A stretch of DNA of 64,000 nt from Lachnospiraceae bacterium (GTDB lineage: Bacteria > Bacillota > Clostridia > Lachnospirales > Lachnospiraceae): NCBI GenBank assembly GCA_017518735.1, contig JAFWTY010000007.1, positions 147,763-211,762 of the forward strand. Reading direction: 5' to 3'. Both the position numbers and the translations under genes were made by a program. Positions 43,843 to 52,630 of the stretch are shown here, piece after piece. Every line of letters starts with the position of its first letter. The stretch's first letter is position 1. Under the pieces are notes generated by a model. That model had not been told where the DNA came from. It saw only the letters and a program-made list of their open reading frames with translations, and searched no databases.

Positions 43843-46800
43843 ATGGGAAAAATAGAGTACACTCCGGCACAACAGAAAGTCATCGATATACGGAATAAAA
43901 ACGTTCTGGTTTCCGCAGCGGCAGGAAGCGGAAAGACTGCGGTTTTAACGGCCAGAATCGTGGACCGTATCTGCGATAAAGAAAATCCGATCTCCATCGA
44001 CCGGCTGTTAATCGTGACCTTTACGGAAGCGGCAGCAGCGGAAATGAGAGAGAGAATCGGAAAGGCCATTGCGGATAAATTAAAAGAAAATCCGGACAAT
44101 GATGAACTTAGGAAACAGCAGACCCTCGTGCATTCCGCGCTGATCATGACGGTACACGGTTTTTGTCTTTATCTGATCCGCAATCATTTTGACCGGATCG
44201 GCATCGATCCTTCATTTCGTGTGGCCGCGGAAGAAGAGGCAAGGCTTTTGCTGGAAGACTCTCTGGAAGAAGTCATTGCCGAATATATGGAAAAAGAACC
44301 CGATCTTTGGGATATGCTGGAAGACCGCTTTACGAGCGGATTTATGGAAGGAAAGATCGGCGATATCGTAAAGGATTTGCACAAAACCGCCGAAGCCCAG
44401 CCCTTCCCGGAAGACTGGTATGATGAGATGCAAGCGCTTTTGACCGATTTTAGGAACAATCCGGAAGGGAGCGAATTATACGGCTATGCCAAGAAACATG
44501 AAGACGAGACCTTAAAAGACTGTCTCGCCGCGCTTTCCCGTGCAGTGGAACTTGCGGAAGGCGAAGGCGGTCCTTCGAAGTATCTGCCGGCCTTATACAG
44601 CGACAAAGCCTATGTGGAATCCCTTCTTGCCAAGGATACCATCCGCGAAAGAAGTATCATTCATGCAGCATATACCTTCCCGAATATCGGCAGGGAGACG
44701 GCATCGGAACTGAAGGAAATCGTGAAAAATTCCCGCGACGACTGCAAGGGACGACTGAATAAGATCCGTGAAAAACTCTATTTGCTGGACTACGATACGG
44801 CACTTTCGGATGATGTCAAAAACACGGAATTGCTGTCCGGTTTGTTGAAAGTTTCCAAGGCACTTTACGAAAAATACGAGGCAAACAAGAGAGACAAAAA
44901 TTTAATCGATTTTTCCGACATGGAGCACTTTGCCTTAAAAATTCTGCTCACCAAGGATGGTGGAAAAAATGTTCCAACGGATGTGGCGCTCGCTTACCGG
45001 GAGCATTTTGCGGAAGTCATGGTCGATGAATACCAGGATAGCAACTACATTCAGGAAGAGCTTCTAAAGGCTGTATCCAAAGACAGTGCAAGCGTCGGAA
45101 ACCGTTTCATGGTCGGTGATGTAAAGCAAAGTATTTACCGCTTCCGCCTTGCCAGACCTGAGATTTTCCGTGAGAAGTACAAGAACTATCAAAGCGATGA
45201 AACGGCAAGAGACGTACGAATCGACTTATCCAGCAATTTCAGAAGTAGAACGGAAGTATTAAACAGCGTCAACAGGGTCTTTGAAGACAGCATGCACGAA
45301 GCAGTCGGAGAGATTGAATACAACGATGCGGCGAAACTCTATTACGGGGCAACCTTTTACGGAGAACCGAAGAAAGATTGTATTTCCGAACTTCATGTTA
45401 TTCCCGAAGAGGAGTGGAAGGAGTGCCCGGAGCGAAACAAGACCGTTTGGGAAGCTTCCGTGGTCGGAAAGAGAATTCTGGAACTCATAGAAGAAAAATA
45501 TCAGGTGTCGGAAAGGGGAAAGGACGGAGTATTGACCAGTCGGGAAGTCCGTTTTTCCGATATGATGATCCTGGTTCGCAAACAAACCGGCAGAGCACCT
45601 TATATCAAAGCAGTACTGGAAAAACTCGGTATTCCCACGATGGTCATTTCCAAGGAAGGCTATTTCATGGCTGCGGAAGTGATTCTGATGCTGAACTTTG
45701 TTTCGATTCTTAACAACCCGAGACAGGACATTCCCCTGCTCGGCGTATTGCATTCATTCCTGGGAGGGTTCTCGGAAAAAGAGATTGCCACTATTCGCGG
45801 CGGCAACAAAAATGAACTTCTGTACGACTCCTTAAAACGCTATGCAACGGTCGGCGGAGAGGCGTTACTTCGCGAAAAAATCAAAGCCTTTACGGAAAAA
45901 CTCGACGGATACCGTGACGCCTCCGAGAGGGAAAGTGTCTATGATCTTCTATGTGGAATCTATGAAAAAGAAGGTGTTTTGAACTATTACCGTGCCATGA
46001 ATCTCGGAGAACAGCGTGTTGCCAATTTGAAAATCCTTTTGCAAAAAGCTGAGGAATATGCCGTGACGGGCTTCGGAACGCTGGCGGATTTTGTACGCTA
46101 TATCGAAAATGTGAAGAACCGCGAAATCGACTTCGGAGAAGCCAATCTCCTGGATGAAAACGCGAACGTGGTTCGCATTTATACCATGCATAAAAGCAAG
46201 GGACTGGAATTCCCGGTCTGCTTCTTAATGGGCCTCGGAGAGAATCTCTCCACAAGCCGTGATGTCAAGGAAGTTGCCTGTGATAACAGCCTCGGTATGG
46301 GAACGGATTATGCCGATCCCCTGCTTCGAATCAAACGAAAATCCTTCTCGCGTGCCGTGATCCAGATTAAGGATTCGGTGGAAAAACGCGGAGAGGATCT
46401 GCGTCTTTTATACGTTGCCATGACCAGAGCAAAAGAAAAACTGATCATGGTCGGAACCATTCCGAAGAAACTTTCGGAGGCAATGGGAACCTACGGAGAG
46501 AATAGACCGTTTACGACTTCCGAAATCCTTTCGGCTACTACGTATATGAATTATCTTTTGCCGGAAGCGGAGCGAAATTCCGATCTGTTTGATTTACGTA
46601 TCGCAACATTTTTAGGAACACAGGAGGCACAGGAAATCTCCAAAGAGGAGAGAAGCGTGCGAAAGGAAGAACTGAAAAAGACTCCTTCTTCCTATGCCGG
46701 AATGCAATTCGAACCCTACGTTTATCCGCATGAGAGTCTTGCGAATGTATTTACGAAGACAACGGTTTCGGATCTGAAAAAGGCAGCCTACAAAGAAGAG

Positions 46801-47460
46801 GAAGAGGCAGTCGACGAACTGTTCAAAGACGCGGACGGTTATGCAGAGAGCGGACGCGGAGAGAGTTTTGTGCCCATCTTCATGCGCGAAACGGAAAAGA
46901 AGATGAGCGGTGCACTGTACGGAACCGCACACCACCGTGTCATGGAACTGATTGATTTTTCCGCTTTTACCGAGGCGGAACTGAAAGACGGCTCCGATGA
47001 ATTTCTTGCGGGAAAAGTACGTAAGATGCGCGAATATCATGTAAACCATGACTATATTGCGAAGGAGGAAGACAGTCTGGTTCGTACTACTTCGGTCGTA
47101 CAATTCCTAAAGACGGATCTGGCCCTTCGTATGAAGCGTGCCTTCGATCAGGGAAAACTTTACAGAGAGCAGCCTTTCGTACTGTCCTTGCCCGCAACGA
47201 GTTTGAATCCCGAGTTTCCTTCGGAAGAAAAAGTGCTGGTACAGGGTGTTATAGACGTCTATTTTGAGGAGGACGGCGAACTGGTTTTGATGGATTACAA
47301 GACCGACTCCAAGGTGGATGAAGCGGAACTGATCAAACGATACAAGGCCCAGCTTTATTATTATTCCGTGGCTTTGAACCGCCTGGAAAAGAAGAACGTC
47401 AAGGAAGTTTTGATCTATTCGTTTTTCCTGGGAAAAACCATTCCGGTAAAAGTGGATTAA
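43843..47460 (+). CDS. addA: ATP-dependent helicase/nuclease subunit A
   Basis: AddA is the UvrD-type 3'-5' helicase and second nuclease of the AddAB complex. The 1205-residue protein has YTPAQQKVID, Walker A AAAGSGKT at residues 25-32, Walker B MVDEYQDSN near 392 and motif IV-VI sequences (YTMHKSKGLEFPV, LYVAMTRAKEKL). The nuclease site is near 1134-1152 (VQGVIDVYFEEDGELVLMDY followed by KTD). addB-addA order and spacing are standard for clostridia. Confidence 0.96.
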   Translation: MGKIEYTPAQQKVIDIRNKNVLVSAAAGSGKTAVLTARIVDRICDKENPISIDRLLIVTFTEAAAAEMRERIGKAIADKLKENPDNDELRKQQTLVHSALIMTVHGFCLYLIRNHFDRIGIDPSFRVAAEEEARLLLEDSLEEVIAEYMEKEPDLWDMLEDRFTSGFMEGKIGDIVKDLHKTAEAQPFPEDWYDEMQALLTDFRNNPEGSELYGYAKKHEDETLKDCLAALSRAVELAEGEGGPSKYLPALYSDKAYVESLLAKDTIRERSIIHAAYTFPNIGRETASELKEIVKNSRDDCKGRLNKIREKLYLLDYDTALSDDVKNTELLSGLLKVSKALYEKYEANKRDKNLIDFSDMEHFALKILLTKDGGKNVPTDVALAYREHFAEVMVDEYQDSNYIQEELLKAVSKDSASVGNRFMVGDVKQSIYRFRLARPEIFREKYKNYQSDETARDVRIDLSSNFRSRTEVLNSVNRVFEDSMHEAVGEIEYNDAAKLYYGATFYGEPKKDCISELHVIPEEEWKECPERNKTVWEASVVGKRILELIEEKYQVSERGKDGVLTSREVRFSDMMILVRKQTGRAPYIKAVLEKLGIPTMVISKEGYFMAAEVILMLNFVSILNNPRQDIPLLGVLHSFLGGFSEKEIATIRGGNKNELLYDSLKRYATVGGEALLREKIKAFTEKLDGYRDASERESVYDLLCGIYEKEGVLNYYRAMNLGEQRVANLKILLQKAEEYAVTGFGTLADFVRYIENVKNREIDFGEANLLDENANVVRIYTMHKSKGLEFPVCFLMGLGENLSTSRDVKEVACDNSLGMGTDYADPLLRIKRKSFSRAVIQIKDSVEKRGEDLRLLYVAMTRAKEKLIMVGTIPKKLSEAMGTYGENRPFTTSEILSATTYMNYLLPEAERNSDLFDLRIATFLGTQEAQEISKEERSVRKEELKKTPSSYAGMQFEPYVYPHESLANVFTKTTVSDLKKAAYKEEEEAVDELFKDADGYAESGRGESFVPIFMRETEKKMSGALYGTAHHRVMELIDFSAFTEAELKDGSDEFLAGKVRKMREYHVNHDYIAKEEDSLVRTTSVVQFLKTDLALRMKRAFDQGKLYREQPFVLSLPATSLNPEFPSEEKVLVQGVIDVYFEEDGELVLMDYKTDSKVDEAELIKRYKAQLYYYSVALNRLEKKNVKEVLIYSFFLGKTIPVKVD

Positions 47461-47496
47461 GAATTCGTCAAACACGCTTAAAATCGGGCAAAATCT

Positions 47497-47525
47497 TTGA
47501 TAATCGGCGTTTTTTATGATATAAT
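47497..47525 (+). promoter_or_regulatory. Promoter of the envelope gene cluster
   Basis: TTGATA (47497-47502) and TATAAT (47520-47525) are 17 bases apart, placed after addA and 65 bases before the next start codon. Confidence 0.78.
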
Positions 47526-47589
47526 AATTTAGTTGTGTTTCAGTGTACCTTTGCTGACCGAAACGGATTGTGAAAGGGGTTTTTATAAA

Positions 47590-49104
47590 ATGACAAAGAA
47601 AAATGCCATTTTGTTTTCTGCGATATTTGCAGTGCTTTACAGCATTGCTTATGCAGTCATCGGCCCTATGATCAAATCACAGGACATCCGTTTTCAGTCT
47701 TCATTCATTGTACCCTGCATCATCTGTTTTGTGATTTGTCTGATCGTAAACTTCCTCGTATTCTATTTTGTTCCGAGAATCCGCTTTGGAAAGCTAAACG
47801 ACAAGCTTACGAAAAGAATCGACAAGGTCAAAAACTACAAGCTGTTTCTGATCCTCTGGGCAATCATTTTTGTATGCTGGATTCCGGCATATCTGATTCT
47901 TTATCCCGGCGTATTAAGTTATGACATCCTCTCCCAGACCTTAAGTGCCATGGGAACGATTACGAGCAATCACCATCCGGTTTTGCATACCTTTACGATC
48001 CGCGTGTTTATGAATCTCGGAGAGAGTGTTTTCGGCGGATATGAATACGGAATCGGTCTGCTTTCCTTAATGCAGATGCTTCTATTAAGCTATTCGCTTA
48101 CCCGTATGGTAATGCTTATAAAATCCAAAAAGGTTCCGATCCTGATTGTGATCCTGGTTGCAATCCTTTCCGCATGCTGGTTTATGAATGCGGTTTTGTC
48201 TATGACGATGATCAAGGACGTGCTGCATGCGGCCTTCCTGGTTTTGTTTGCCTGCCACTACACGGAAATCGTCATGAATCCGAAGGAATATGTGAAAAAG
48301 AAGAGGAATCTCATCCTGTTCCCGATTGTCGTTTTCTTTATGTGTGCATATAGAAACAACGGTTTTCATATCTTTCTTTTCTGCCTCGGAATCCTTGCAC
48401 TGATCCGTATTCCGAAGATCAAAAAGATTAAAACCTACATTCCGCTCATCATCGTGACCATCCTTGCGGGGGTTGCGTTTAAAATCTACAGCGGCCCTGT
48501 TTTTAAAGCACTGAATATCGAGCAGGGTGAAGTCAGGGAAGCGCTCAGCATTCCGATTCAGCAGCTGCAGCGTGTAGCCGTTCTTCACGGAGGAGAACTG
48601 ACCGAAGAGCAGAACGATAAAATGCTTTACTATATCACCGATTTGTCCTGGAGAGACTGGGACCCCGGACGGAAATATCATCCGTTTATTTCCGACCCTG
48701 CCAAGAGCTGTTTCTCTTCGGCTGCTTACAACGAAGATCCCGCGGCATTCTGGAAATACTATCTGGAAATCGGTAATCAGTTTACGAAGGAATACATCAT
48801 AGCGGCCCTGTCCAATACGGCAGGTTTCTGGTATCCGGGATATTATGAATTCTCCTATGTGGAATTCCACAATTACCCGTCCGAACAGTTTGTTGTACCG
48901 CTTGAGCGAAAAAGCATTGTGGATTCCGGTGTATTGAACAAAGGTTATGAAAGTCTCTGTTTAGGCGAGTTCTGGAGAAAGACACCGGGAATCCGTTTCT
49001 TCTTCGTATCGGGATTTGTAAGCTGGATTCTGCTTTATGCACTTGTCCTTTCCTGGAAAAAGAAGGGTTTTTTTACAAAAGTATTTCCTCTCTTTTGCCT
49101 TTGA
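47590..49104 (+). CDS. DUF6020-like membrane protein, zero-frame product
   Basis: A large polytopic membrane protein with about eleven hydrophobic segments and one long extracellular region between about residues 310 and 470. LYPGVLSYDILSQTLSAMG and NHHPVLHTFTIRVFMNLG near residues 110-145 resemble DUF6020-type proteins, thought to be GT-C-like glycosyltransferases. ATG at 47590 follows AAAGGGG; the frame is open further upstream but without support. In zero frame the protein ends early (KKKGFFTKVFPLFCL), cutting off the last membrane segment. That segment continues in the -1 frame after a T7 run at 49068, so the gene is either frameshifted or uses recoding. Confidence 0.75.
   Translation: MTKKNAILFSAIFAVLYSIAYAVIGPMIKSQDIRFQSSFIVPCIICFVICLIVNFLVFYFVPRIRFGKLNDKLTKRIDKVKNYKLFLILWAIIFVCWIPAYLILYPGVLSYDILSQTLSAMGTITSNHHPVLHTFTIRVFMNLGESVFGGYEYGIGLLSLMQMLLLSYSLTRMVMLIKSKKVPILIVILVAILSACWFMNAVLSMTMIKDVLHAAFLVLFACHYTEIVMNPKEYVKKKRNLILFPIVVFFMCAYRNNGFHIFLFCLGILALIRIPKIKKIKTYIPLIIVTILAGVAFKIYSGPVFKALNIEQGEVREALSIPIQQLQRVAVLHGGELTEEQNDKMLYYITDLSWRDWDPGRKYHPFISDPAKSCFSSAAYNEDPAAFWKYYLEIGNQFTKEYIIAALSNTAGFWYPGYYEFSYVEFHNYPSEQFVVPLERKSIVDSGVLNKGYESLCLGEFWRKTPGIRFFFVSGFVSWILLYALVLSWKKKGFFTKVFPLFCL
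49068..49074 (+). other. T7 slip site in frame register for -1 shift
   Basis: The zero-frame codons GGT TTT TTT contain T-TTT-TTT, the X-XXY-YYZ heptamer used for -1 ribosomal slippage. The -1 frame downstream is open for about 70 codons and reads like the natural end of the protein. A single missing T (sequencing error, mutation or phase variation) would look the same. No strong stimulatory hairpin was noticed just downstream. Confidence 0.6.
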
Positions 49105-49292
49105 TCGGACAGTTTGGAATTATGCTTCTTTCACCGATGTCATCATTTCGGTATTCGTGGCCGTTCTATCTGTTGCTTCCGGTAACCTTAATCGGAATCT
49201 TTGTCAAAGAAAATAAGGCAGAGGAGGCAAAAGAAGAAAACACGGAAACGGAAGTTACCGGACAGGAAGCACTTATTCAGGAAGGAGAGTAA
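49071..49292 (+). CDS. C-terminal continuation of the DUF6020-like protein (-1 frame)
   Basis: This frame encodes a last membrane segment (LLPLIGQFGIMLLSP, then FRYSWPFYLLLPVTLIGIFV) and an acidic cytoplasmic tail (KAEEAKEENTETEVTGQEAL). The SP...FRYxxPF...LP pattern is what the family has at its C-terminus, so it belongs to the preceding gene. It stops 6 bases before the next start codon, whose ribosome site (AGGAGAG) lies within it, which suits an intact operon. Confidence 0.72.
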   Translation, partial: FYKSISSLLPLIGQFGIMLLSPMSSFRYSWPFYLLLPVTLIGIFVKENKAEEAKEENTETEVTGQEALIQEGE

Positions 49293-49298
49293 ATACTC

Positions 49299-50927
49299 TT
49301 GGACAGCACTACGTCAAAAACTACAAATTGGACAGATAAAATCAACCGCCTCCACTATGTGTTTCTGGCGCTTATTCTGGCACTGGCATTTGCACTTCGT
49401 GTCATCGGAATCGGCTGGGGATTACCACGCACAGACATGCATCCCGATGAATTCTTAGTATATTCGCCTGCCTATGAATGTGCCCTGAATCATACCTTTG
49501 AAGTGAGGGATTATTACAGACCGAATCATGTTTCGGTTAAGTTGGATACGTTGGTGTATCTGGGACTTCAGAATTTCTATTTTGCACCGAAGGGACTGGA
49601 TGATTTCGAGGCCAATTACAAAGAACACTTAAGCATCTTTATCAAATCGACGAGACTGATCACGGCGTTATTCGGCGTAGGCTGTGTGGTGTTTGCTTAC
49701 CTGATTGCATCGTACTGGGGCAGAAAGCAGGGACTTTTTGCGGCATTGTTTTTTGCGGTATTTCCGTCGTTTATCGAGCATTCCCATTATCTGATTCCGG
49801 ATATCCCTCTTTTGTTTTTCTTCCTGGGAGTCCTTTGGATGGCACTTTGCTATCATAAGAAACCGGGTGTGGGCTGGGTCCTCGGCATGTCGTTTTTTGC
49901 AGCTTTGGCAACCTGCGAAAAATATCCCGGTGCCTATGCCTGCGTCATCATCGCAACCACGGTGATCGCTACGAATTTAAAGAAGATCGGCACAATCATC
50001 AAACACGGACTTTTGGCCATCCTCTTTTACATTCTGGGTATCATGGCGATTTCACCGAATCTGATTGTGGATTATCAGACGGTGCTTACGGTAATGGCCG
50101 GACAGAATAAGCAATATCACATCGGAGCGGACGGCTTAAACTTCGGAGAAACGCTGCTATTTTATTTAAAGACGGCAGTAGTGAACATGGGATTGATCTT
50201 AAGCCTTTGCAGCGTCTACGGACTGGTAAGATCCATTCGCAAAAATACCAAACCGACGATTCTGCTGCTTGCGCTTTTTGCTTATATTTTCCCGATTTCC
50301 GTCTTAAAGGTACACTGGGAAAGATATACCTTACCGATCTATGCAATCGGTTTGATCCTCGGAGCGGTAGGCGGATGTTATCTATTAGAGGATTTAAAGA
50401 AGCTTACGAAGGAGAAGAAGGTTATTTCCGTATTCGCATCGCTTCTTGTGTTTGTTCTGCCGTTCTTAAGTCTGGCTTCGGCAGCTGCTTCCGTGGATGC
50501 AAAGTTTCTTGCACCGGATACCAGACTTTATCTGATGGATGAGTTTGCGGCTATGGATGTCAATCTGGACAATACGGTATCCGACTGCAACACCCCTCTG
50601 GATCCGGGCGGATTCTACGGAGCCTTCCGTGATTTCGAACTTTGTGATCCGGCAAAGTATAAATACGGCTCCAAAATGTTCGTCATGACATCGTCTGCAC
50701 AAAGAGACCTCTATCTGGTGGCGAATCCCGAGATGTACGGAGCGGTAGCGAATTTTTACACCAAACTGGATGAAAACTATCCGCTGGTTTATAAATACAC
50801 ACCGGTTAACCCGAGTTTCCACCTGATTGAGGGATGGAACATCAAATCGGCGATCGAAACCATCAACGAATATGCACACGGCACAGCTGCCGGTTATGAG
50901 ATCAGATTGTATCAGTTAGAGCAGTAA
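49299..50927 (+). CDS. GT39-like membrane glycosyltransferase
   Basis: A 542-residue integral membrane protein with about 11 helices, of the ArnT/PMT (GT39, GT-C) type. An acidic motif in the first outer loop (GLPRTDMHPDEF, near residue 45) is the expected catalytic region. Such enzymes transfer a sugar from a polyprenyl-phosphate donor to an acceptor outside the cell. The soluble C-terminal part (about residues 400-542) is extracellular. TTG is the start, 9 bases after AGGAGAG. The next gene makes a polyprenyl-phospho-pentose precursor, a possible donor source. Confidence 0.82.
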   Translation: MDSTTSKTTNWTDKINRLHYVFLALILALAFALRVIGIGWGLPRTDMHPDEFLVYSPAYECALNHTFEVRDYYRPNHVSVKLDTLVYLGLQNFYFAPKGLDDFEANYKEHLSIFIKSTRLITALFGVGCVVFAYLIASYWGRKQGLFAALFFAVFPSFIEHSHYLIPDIPLLFFFLGVLWMALCYHKKPGVGWVLGMSFFAALATCEKYPGAYACVIIATTVIATNLKKIGTIIKHGLLAILFYILGIMAISPNLIVDYQTVLTVMAGQNKQYHIGADGLNFGETLLFYLKTAVVNMGLILSLCSVYGLVRSIRKNTKPTILLLALFAYIFPISVLKVHWERYTLPIYAIGLILGAVGGCYLLEDLKKLTKEKKVISVFASLLVFVLPFLSLASAAASVDAKFLAPDTRLYLMDEFAAMDVNLDNTVSDCNTPLDPGGFYGAFRDFELCDPAKYKYGSKMFVMTSSAQRDLYLVANPEMYGAVANFYTKLDENYPLVYKYTPVNPSFHLIEGWNIKSAIETINEYAHGTAAGYEIRLYQLEQ

Positions 50928-50939
50928 ATTGGTGACAGA

Positions 50940-51815
50940 ATGAAGAAGTTTACAATTCTTACGGTTTTCAAGGAAATGAGAGTAAAGAGCTGGTTAAAGA
51001 ATCTTTTTGTATTCTTTCCGATCGTTTTTTCTCTCGAAATGTTTGAGATAGACAGGCTGATAAAGGCTGTCGTTCTTACATTTGCCTTTTGCCTGGTTTC
51101 CTCGGCCATCTACATCTTAAATGACCTGATGGATGTGGAAAGCGACAGAAAACACGAACTGAAGAAGAACCGCCCGATTGCATCGGGACTGTTTCCGATT
51201 CCGTTTGCGTGGGTGCTGCTGATTCTTTTGATGGCAGCAGGACTCGGACTTTCGTTCTGGGTAAATTATGTTGCACTGATTCTGACCGGTTCCTATATCG
51301 TGATTAACCTTCTGTATTCCAAATGGTTAAAATCCGCCGCCATCATCGACTGCTTCTGTATTGCCGCAGGATTTGTCCTTCGCGTTATGGCCGGTGGTAC
51401 CATTGTGGATGAAGGTGTGTCCGGCTGGATGTTTTTGACCGTCATTTCCCTGTCGTTATTCATGGCGTTCGGAAAGAGAAGAGGAGAGCTTCGAATCTAT
51501 TCGGACGGAGAGACCAGAGATGTTTTGGGAACCTATGATATGGGATTTTTGAACGGCTCGATTTTCATGTGCGCCGGCCTTACTCTGGTGTTCTATTCAC
51601 TTTGGTCGATTACCCAGAAAACAAGTCTCGTCTATACGGTACCGTTTGTAATGTTTATCGTGATCCGGTATCTGCTTTTGGTATTCAAGGGTCGCTCGGA
51701 TGGAGATCCGACCAACCTGCTTTTGTCGGACAAAATCCTTCTGATCACATGTGCACTCTATGCACTCACCATGATCGGAATCCTGTATTTGCCCGGAATT
51801 TTGCCTTGTTTTTAA
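50940..51815 (+). CDS. UbiA-family prenyltransferase, DPPR-synthase-like
   Basis: A 291-residue polytopic protein of the UbiA superfamily. The first Asp motif is NDLMDVESDR at residues 61-70, followed directly by KHELKKNRPIASG, a pattern specific for decaprenyl-phosphate phosphoribosyltransferases. YSKWLKSAAIIDCFCIAAGF is the matching second region. The family attaches phosphoribose to polyprenyl phosphate, the first step toward polyprenyl-phospho-arabinose or -ribose donors. The epimerase genes (dprE1/dprE2) are not in the window. It starts 12 bases after the GT39-like gene with GTGACAGA-type weak ribosome site. Confidence 0.83.
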   Translation: MKKFTILTVFKEMRVKSWLKNLFVFFPIVFSLEMFEIDRLIKAVVLTFAFCLVSSAIYILNDLMDVESDRKHELKKNRPIASGLFPIPFAWVLLILLMAAGLGLSFWVNYVALILTGSYIVINLLYSKWLKSAAIIDCFCIAAGFVLRVMAGGTIVDEGVSGWMFLTVISLSLFMAFGKRRGELRIYSDGETRDVLGTYDMGFLNGSIFMCAGLTLVFYSLWSITQKTSLVYTVPFVMFIVIRYLLLVFKGRSDGDPTNLLLSDKILLITCALYALTMIGILYLPGILPCF

Positions 51816-51835
51816 AAAGGATATTGAAGTAAGCT

Positions 51836-52630
51836 TTGGAAGAGGATAAGAAACTCAAACGAATCGATTTTTTCCTGGACGTACTGAAAATGGTACGTCT
51901 TCTTGCTTTGTATTTCTGTCTGTATTTCATAAGTATCTATGTATTTACGGGCACCTTTCTTCGGGAACAGCCGAAATACGTTGCCTTTCTTTCATTTGCA
52001 ATCTGTGGAATCGTAACTTTTCTTTTTCTCCCGAAAGACCATAAAAAGCTGACGTTTTCCTGCGAAAAAAAAGGATTTGCCCTTCTCGGAATTCTCCTTC
52101 TTTCCGCCGGATTTACGGTTTTTATGAATATTGCGATTAACTATATTCCCTGGGATGCCTTTCTGCCGGAAGAGATGCAGTATACTTCCGAAAATACCTT
52201 TAAAATACCGCTTTACGTTTCCATCGTCGGTTATGGAATTCTGGCGCCTTTTGCGGAGGAAGTCTGTTTCCGGGGCGTCCTTTTCAAATATCTGAAAAAA
52301 ATGATCAAAGCGCCCTTTGCAATTGTTCTTTCCGCTCTGTTTTTCGGACTTTATCACGGAAACCTGATGCAGGGTCTGTATGCATTCATCATGGGCTTAA
52401 TCATGGGCTTTTTGGTGCATAAGACCGATTCCATTGCGGCATCGATTCTCTTTCATATGGTTTCCAATCTCATAGTTACCCTCTATGCAAACATTCCGGA
52501 ATTGTATTATGCCCTGTATTCCTTGCCCGGAGTCATAGTGATGGGTCTTTGCGTCGTTGTCGGAATCGTTCTTCTTTCGATTTCTTTTTCCGCAAAAGGG
52601 AAGGAAGAGGTTAAGGAGAGTGAAGCATGA
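51836..52630 (+). CDS. CPBP-family intramembrane protease
   Basis: A 264-residue membrane protein with about seven helices. The glutamic intramembrane protease motifs are present: EEVCFRG (EExxxR) near residue 140, FFGLYHG near 168 and HMVSN near 207. Roles in other bacteria include processing of prenylated or bacteriocin-type substrates; the substrate here is unknown. The start is taken as TTG (MEEDKKLKRID); the ribosome site is weak, so a later Met is possible. It overlaps the next gene by 4 bases (ATGA). Confidence 0.82.
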   Translation: MEEDKKLKRIDFFLDVLKMVRLLALYFCLYFISIYVFTGTFLREQPKYVAFLSFAICGIVTFLFLPKDHKKLTFSCEKKGFALLGILLLSAGFTVFMNIAINYIPWDAFLPEEMQYTSENTFKIPLYVSIVGYGILAPFAEEVCFRGVLFKYLKKMIKAPFAIVLSALFFGLYHGNLMQGLYAFIMGLIMGFLVHKTDSIAASILFHMVSNLIVTLYANIPELYYALYSLPGVIVMGLCVVVGIVLLSISFSAKGKEEVKESEA

